Assembly: GCF_032854445.1 (NCBI RefSeq)
Contig: NC_088302.1
Coordinates: forward strand, 32,519,979-32,583,978
From: Liolophura sinensis
Lineage: Eukaryota; Mollusca; Polyplacophora; Chitonida; Chitonidae
DNA length: 64,000 nt
Reading direction: 5' to 3'
Positions 59,501 to 64,000 of the stretch are shown here, piece after piece; the first letter of the stretch is position 1; every line of letters starts with the position of its first letter. A program made the translations under genes and the position numbers. The notes under the pieces were generated by a model. That model was not told where the DNA came from and searched no databases. It worked only from the letters and a program-made list of their open reading frames with translations.

Positions 59501-61454
59501 AGGGTCGGGGCTAGCTGCCATAGGGCCCCCAAACGCTGGGAATAAGAAAGAGAAAGGCATACATACAAATGGTTGTGGTGACAGGGATTTAAATGTTGAA
59601 AATGTACACAAAATAAAAAGTGTAATTACTCCTTAGTTTATTGACTATTAGTCGAACGAAAGGTATTTCGCTGTCACACAGCCCAACATGCGATCTCGCA
59701 CCTAGATATTGATACAGGCCAAATAAAACTGAATCAGTCAACCCACAAAGGCGGTATTAACTGTTGATTAATAATTAAGTCGTTCCGCTGGGGGTTTCGA
59801 TCAGAAAAGTTATGTATATTTCACATTTCTCTCGCCCTTTCAATCGAGCGTTGCATGTCACAGACGGCCTGGACGTACGGGTCGTCGCTTGCATTGATTC
59901 CGCAGGACAATGGGTGTCAAGAAGGATGATTTGGCGACAAAAGACTGCCATTCTCTTCAGAACATTAAGTACAAGTCATCCAGTTAATAACCTGTGGCCG
60001 AATTAAACATGAACGGTAAATATTAATTAATATTTCAGGCATTTACTGTTGAAAGCCGCACTTGCGTTGCCTTGGTAAGAATCTTTCCAGATAGGGTATA
60101 ACTGACATGCATGTTTCTCTAATTGTTATCACCGCAAAGATAAAACTCAGCACAGAGGCGCGATGTTTATTTCAAAGGGGCAAAAGCGTGAAAAGAGAAA
60201 TTTTTATTAATCAGTGCAGATAAAAATCGAATACAATAAAGTTGCGTGCAGGAATTTATAAATATAACACAATACAAAAATCAGCTTTTCCAGAAGGTCT
60301 GGGTAGATTCGTGCTCTAGACCGCAAATTTTTGTGCCTGTTGAACAAAATTCAATAAATTCTGAGATTTCCATTCGGGTGAACAGAAAATTGTCAAAAGA
60401 CATGCAAATTTATAATAAAACAGGATATAATGGGGTTACATACGATATGTCACAGTCATTTCATTACGTACGATATGTCACAGTCATGTCATTACGTACA
60501 ATATGTCACAGTCATGTCATTACGTACGATATATCACTGTCATTTCATTACGTACGATATACCATATTCGTGTTTATCTGACGTCATATACTTTACACAA
60601 GCATACTGCCATTCCCCTACATAAATATAATTTTACCTAATAAATGTCTTCACGTAAATCCCTTTCCACTCACGTGCGTTTTTTTTCACAATCGAATCAA
60701 ACAGTCGTACGCAAAGAAGCGTCGCATATCTATTATAATGCACACATTGCCATAATATTTTCGATCATTTCTAAAATTTGTTTTTGTTTTCTGAACTTGG
60801 ATTACATTTCCACGCTTGAAATTGATATCCATTTATTAACGAGCCCTAAAAACATATCTATCATGTATATAACAGAATATATATGTCAAGCAAATAAAAC
60901 AACCTCTGTCCTTTAAAGGAAGGCCTACACACCATTTCTAAAAAAATTTTCTAACGGTATTTCTGATGGCTTTCCCATGTTGAGTGCCATTTTCTTTGTT
61001 TCAAATCACTGACGTACAGGTCTTACATGCATGGATTAACGAAAAAAACTCTATTATATACTCACCAATATACGATGTTTGCCTTAACGTTGATAAAATA
61101 TTCGGGTTTTAAACTACATTTCTGAAAGATAATAATCATAATGTTCCCCATTTACGCATTTATACGAAGTTTGGGTGATTTGTTGATATTGTGTAAAATA
61201 CAGGGTAGCCTTGTACGATAGTAATATTTACATTGATCCTTACCTCTCTGCCCGTGAGACTGTGTAGGTCTTGTGACGCTAAAGTTATGGTTCAAACGTC
61301 GTTCTTGCACCTCTTTGTCAGCCTTGGTGTTACCGAGGATGCTGTCAATGCTGTAAGACATGCGGGTTTTCTGGGACTCTAAAGCCCTCACCTGTGAGCC
61401 ATTCACCTGGGACTCCCTAGCTCCGCTACGACCTACAGGCGGCGTCTTCTCCAT
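53058..61454 (-). CDS. hbn: Homeobrain-like paired-class homeobox transcription factor
   Basis: Exons 61454-61244, 59535-59036 and 53594-53058 (minus strand) join in compatible phases (1, then 0) to 415 codons plus stop, with clean GT/AG sites throughout. Residues 34-41, YSIDSILG, are the octapeptide/eh1-type Groucho-binding motif of paired-like factors. A Ser/Pro/acidic region (about 72-188) follows. The homeodomain is residues 192-251: [40 protein letters not shown] and [14 protein letters not shown], with Gln50 and Asn51. The [20 protein letters not shown] string matches homeobrain rather than Arx, Rx or Otp. Residues about 383-397, [15 protein letters not shown], are an OAR motif. The start codon is the ATG at 61454 (context ACCATGG), the first Met before the octapeptide. 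Homeobrain is expressed in anterior neural tissue in insects and other invertebrates and lies beside rx and otp in several genomes; those neighbours are not in this window. Confidence 0.93.
53595..59035 (-). other. hbn: hbn intron 2 (5.4 kb)
   Basis: Interrupts the homeodomain at position 46/47. No exon-like frames. Parts, notably 54840-55080 and 57440-57960, have balanced composition and many ATTA/TAAT cores (TTCAATTAGCTCG, TTCACTAATTACG, TATTATTAATTGACGG, CTTAATTATCATG), against the AT-rich simple sequence around them. These are candidates for intronic enhancers. Confidence 0.6.
59036..59535 (-). CDS. hbn: hbn exon 2: acidic/Ser-Pro region and first 46 homeodomain residues
   Basis: The acceptor is TTTCTTATTCCCAG after a clear pyrimidine tract; the donor is GTACAG|GTAAAC. 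It ends exactly after homeodomain Gln46, the ancient intron position (46/47) of paired-like homeobox genes. The N-terminal part has SGEG, SPSPTP and DIDEGIDIS tracts, low complexity and probably disordered. Confidence 0.93.
59536..61243 (-). other. hbn: hbn intron 1 (1.7 kb)
   Basis: No coding frame. Contains the 28-bp tandem array at 60441-60562 and a 24-bp near copy of the sequence just upstream of the hbn start codon (60125-60148). Confidence 0.65.
60441..60562 (+). repeat. 28-bp tandem repeat, four units and a part
   Basis: Exact 28-bp period (unit starts 60441, 60469, 60497, 60525, 60553). Each unit is built of TACGATATGTCACAGTCAT, a TTCATTACG segment and a TACGTA palindrome at the join. 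It lies in hbn intron 1. The frames across it are artefacts. Confidence 0.93.
61244..61454 (-). CDS. hbn: hbn exon 1: start codon and octapeptide
   Basis: Codes [20 protein letters not shown] and on to QSHGQR, with YSIDSILG at residues 34-41. The donor is AGAG|GTAAGG, phase 1. The G left over joins CG of exon 2 to give Ala71. Confidence 0.9.
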
Positions 61455-61929
61455 GGTTATCACCGCAGATATAAAACTCCTCAGCTGTATACGATGGTTG
61501 ATCCACTTCAATTCATCGGTGAAAAAATATCTGGCCTTATGTTTATAATAATACACACCCTATGGTTAATTGACAATGAAGAGTACGCTTGCTCTCTCCA
61601 AATCCGGTCTAGATCAAATCCTTTGAAGTTCCTGGATAAACTAAATAGCTACTCTTTTTTCCTGTCGTCTATATATGGAAACTGTTTTTTTTTTATGTGT
61701 GTGTGAGCTTAAATTCTCACACACCTCTCCAATGGTTCAAGATTCCACAGCTCGGTGCCGTTCTGAGGTTTCGTCTCGCTTTTGTAAATGAACGTAGTGT
61801 TTGATCTTTACTCAATGGTTAGCTCTGGCCTAACTGATCAGCGATCCCTCCTATATGCATCTATTTATTACCACGGGCTGTAATGTAATTAGACAGCAGT
61901 TTGTACACTATAGGATCAAGAAGGTTTCA

Positions 61930-62190
61930 TGTAATTGTCACTGAGAGGGGATATCGACGAATCTGGCGTTTTGATTGGACGAAGGATTATGTTCCGCGTG
62001 CTTTATTATGACAGCCGCTTTGCCTCGCTTGTTATCGCCAGTGACGGTTTGAGAGCACTGGGCGGGGCGCGAAGCAGACCACATGCCAATCAAGATCTGA
62101 TTCGGCCCAAATAGTCTCAAATAACCTCCTGCTGATGATCTGGTGGAGTACAAAAGAACAGAACAATTCTTGGGCAAGTTTACACGGGGG
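61930..62190 (-). promoter_or_regulatory. Candidate hbn proximal promoter
   Basis: A block richer in GC than its flanks, 480-740 bp upstream of the start codon, with a GC box GGGCGGGGC (62060-62068), CCAAT-type sites in both directions (GATTGGACG near 61974, GCCAATCAAG near 62085) and a TGTAATTAGAC homeodomain-type site just outside (about 61880). There is no clear TATA box. The transcription start is unknown. Confidence 0.4.
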
Positions 62191-63136
62191 CTTTAAGAAG
62201 GGGAGTGGAAAATGACTGAGATAAAGAAACAGAAAAAATACTGATCTGGGCAGATACGGCTCACAAGACTCCGAAGCAGGCTTTAAGCAGATTTATAAGC
62301 AATTTTTCACCTGTTCAATTGTGGGTTTAGATTAGACTTAACTCCACATACTCAATCATTAATTACCAGGTTAGCTTACATCACTGTTTTCCGTAATATG
62401 TTTATTTTGTATATACTAAACCATTTTCGCTCAACATGATCTATTCAATTCGGTGATTTCTCCACAAAATCAAAAGAAACATAGTTTACCTGTAGTATTT
62501 TTTAATGATTCATTTTGTTTGTTTATGTAGTTATTTTTCATTTATTTATTTTTTCTTTAGTTTGGTTGTTTCTACTAAAGTCGCTTAAACGTTGAAGAAA
62601 ATCATCCTCTATAGCAAACCAATGGTTTCAGGAGAGCTAGTTTTACCGTTTATAGAACCTTAAAGAAGTCTGACCTACACCTGGAAACATGTATCTAGGA
62701 GTCCATAGGCGTGACTGAGCTTTACCTTATAGCATGGGTCATTTGGTCCAGATGAAGATCTTACAAACACGGAAGAATTTCTTTGGTGTCAAAAAACCCG
62801 TAGAACCACGTAAAACGATGCACTCTTTACATTAATATTTAAACTGTCCGTCAAGGAAAACACGAGAATTTGTATTCGTTTATCCGCAAATAATGACATT
62901 TTGAACATATAAATAAATCAGAATGTGGAAGGAATTCGTGTTTGCCGGTCTTAATCGAAACCGTATAAACATGTACATGGAGACATTCACCAGAATAGTT
63001 TCTGTATTGTTCTTATCAGTTTGATGCGCTCAGTCATTCAAGTACTCTTATACTGTAACTCCCTTAATTTCTCTATCCTTAATTCTCTTGGTCATTGGCT
63101 CATACTTTAAATAAAGATTTAAAGGTTAGTGTTAAT

Positions 63137-63262
63137 ATTTATTTATTTGATTGGTGTACAATGCCGTGCACAATAGCTTTTCACTTACAAGAAACCAGCC
63201 TGCTTTATGGAGGAAGTTATTCTTCTGTCCAGAGAAAACCATCGCCCTTATTCAAGGGTATA
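63137..63262 (-). repeat. Degraded SINE copy
   Basis: TTTATTTATTTGATTGGTGT, then AATGCCGTGC, TTTTCACTTACA and CCAGCCTGCTTTATGGAGGA, is the minus-strand reading of the SINE 3' half, with substantial divergence. Confidence 0.65.
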
Positions 63263-63320
63263 CCTGACAAAGCAGTACACTACATTCGACCATGGTGTGG
63301 AAATTTTGGACAAATCCTTC

Positions 63321-64000
63321 ACACATGCACATGATGTCGGTTCCTCACCCTTTCCTCACCATTACCATTAACATGACCGCCATCTGTAATCATCCAATAC
63401 AACCATAGCACACATGCACATGAGCCCGGTCTCTCACCCTTTCCTCACCATTACCATAACTGCCAGCTGTAATCATCCAATACAACCACAGCACACATGC
63501 ACATGATCCCGGTCCCTCACCCTTTCCTCACCATTACCATTACCATGATAGCCAGCTACAATCATCCAATACAACCACAGCACACACGCACATGATCCCG
63601 GTCCCTCACCCTTTCCTCACCATTACCATTACCATGATCGCCAGCTGCAATCATCCAATACAACCACAGCACACACGCACATGATCCCGGTCCCTCACCC
63701 TTTCCTCAACATTACCATAACTGCCAGCTGTAATCATCCATATACAACCACAGCACACATGCACATGATCCCGGTCCCTCACCCTTTCCTCACCATTACC
63801 ATTACCATGATCGTCAGCTGCAGTCATCCAATATAACCACTGCACACATGCACATGATCCCGGTCCCTCACCCTTTCCTCACCATTACCATTACCATGAC
63901 CGCCAGCTGCAATCATCCAATACAACCACAGCACACATGCACATGATCCCGGTCCCTCACCCTTTCCTCACCATTACCATTACCATGACCGCCAGCTGCA
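63321..64000 (+). repeat. 89-bp satellite array, runs off the window
   Basis: About eight units of roughly 82-90 bp sharing ACACATGCACATGATCCCGG, TCCCTCACCCTTTCCTCACC, ATTACCATTACCATGA, GCCAGCTGCAATCATCCAAT and ACAACCACAGC. Units near 63410 and 63670 lack one TTACCA hexamer, so a 6-bp subrepeat varies in number. Neighbouring units are nearly identical, indicating recent homogenisation. The left edge is at about 63321; the right edge is beyond the window. Confidence 0.95.

Larger units (their letters stand above)
61455..63320. other. Upstream region of hbn
   Basis: No supported gene. Contains the 5' untranslated region and presumed promoter of hbn, a GC/CCAAT-rich block at 61930-62190, AT-rich sequence to 63100 and an old SINE at 63137-63262. 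Short open frames here show no domain. Confidence 0.55.

Noticed and set aside
60441-60562. CRISPR-like array
   Set aside because: Units are contiguous with no unique spacers, in an animal nuclear intron.
60430-60624. Repeat-containing small protein
   Set aside because: The 28-bp period is not a multiple of three, so the frame shifts each unit; it is an artefact of the tandem array.
63651-63845. Minus-strand frame with repeated DRDHVHVCCGCIW units
   Set aside because: Translation of the 89-bp satellite; not a repeat protein gene.

Overview
The window is animal nuclear DNA: AT-rich, gene-poor, with long introns, GT/AG splice sites and many short dispersed and tandem repeats. A tRNA-derived SINE with a conserved 3' half ending in an AAATAAATAA-type tail, of a kind common in mollusc and other lophotrochozoan genomes, occurs about seven times. 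Together with the genes present this suggests a lophotrochozoan invertebrate, most likely a mollusc. The species cannot be fixed from the sequence alone.

Three gene loci can be supported. (1) On the + strand, 10462-24582, lie thirteen exons of a collagen-repeat plus olfactomedin-domain protein (gliomedin/colmedin family). Twelve short exons, eleven of them joined in phase 1 on both sides, encode Gly-X-Y repeats and a Thr/Pro linker; one 761-bp exon encodes the whole olfactomedin domain. The N-terminal exons are not recognised and may lie in or before 1-10461. One collagen exon lacks a single base. (2) On the - strand, 27063-28111, is most of a phytanoyl-CoA-dioxygenase-like (PhyH) 2-oxoglutarate/Fe(II) oxygenase gene with one apparent 1-bp frameshift. 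A second, clearly decayed copy at 34988-36408 is split by a 447-bp inverted-repeat DNA element flanked by a 7-bp target duplication. (3) On the - strand, 53058-61454, is a complete three-exon paired-like homeobox gene whose homeodomain matches homeobrain (hbn), with an N-terminal octapeptide and a C-terminal OAR motif, 415 aa.

Layout: 1-10461 non-coding (old SINEs, a ~21-bp minisatellite, a TA microsatellite); 10462-24582 collagen-olfactomedin gene, with a 46-bp minisatellite and a small MITE in its introns; 24583-27062 intergenic; 27063-36408 the two PhyH copies, separated by a 130-bp satellite, a 139-bp duplication, orphan reading frames and a decayed Penelope-like fragment; 36409-53057 a gene-free stretch with a dispersed ~230-bp repeat family and blocks rich in homeodomain-type TAATTA sites; 53058-61454 hbn; 61455-64000 its upstream region with a GC/CCAAT-rich block, ending in an 89-bp satellite that runs off the window.

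The three loci have no evident joint function. The homeobox gene is probably a forebrain/neural patterning regulator, and the gene deserts beside it are plausible places for its enhancers. I found no CRISPR array, rRNA or confident tRNA gene, and no clearly new multi-gene system. The most unusual items are the transposon-split PhyH duplicate, the uncharacterised dispersed repeat family, the motif shared between the hbn start site and its first intron, and the TAATTAG cluster downstream of hbn.
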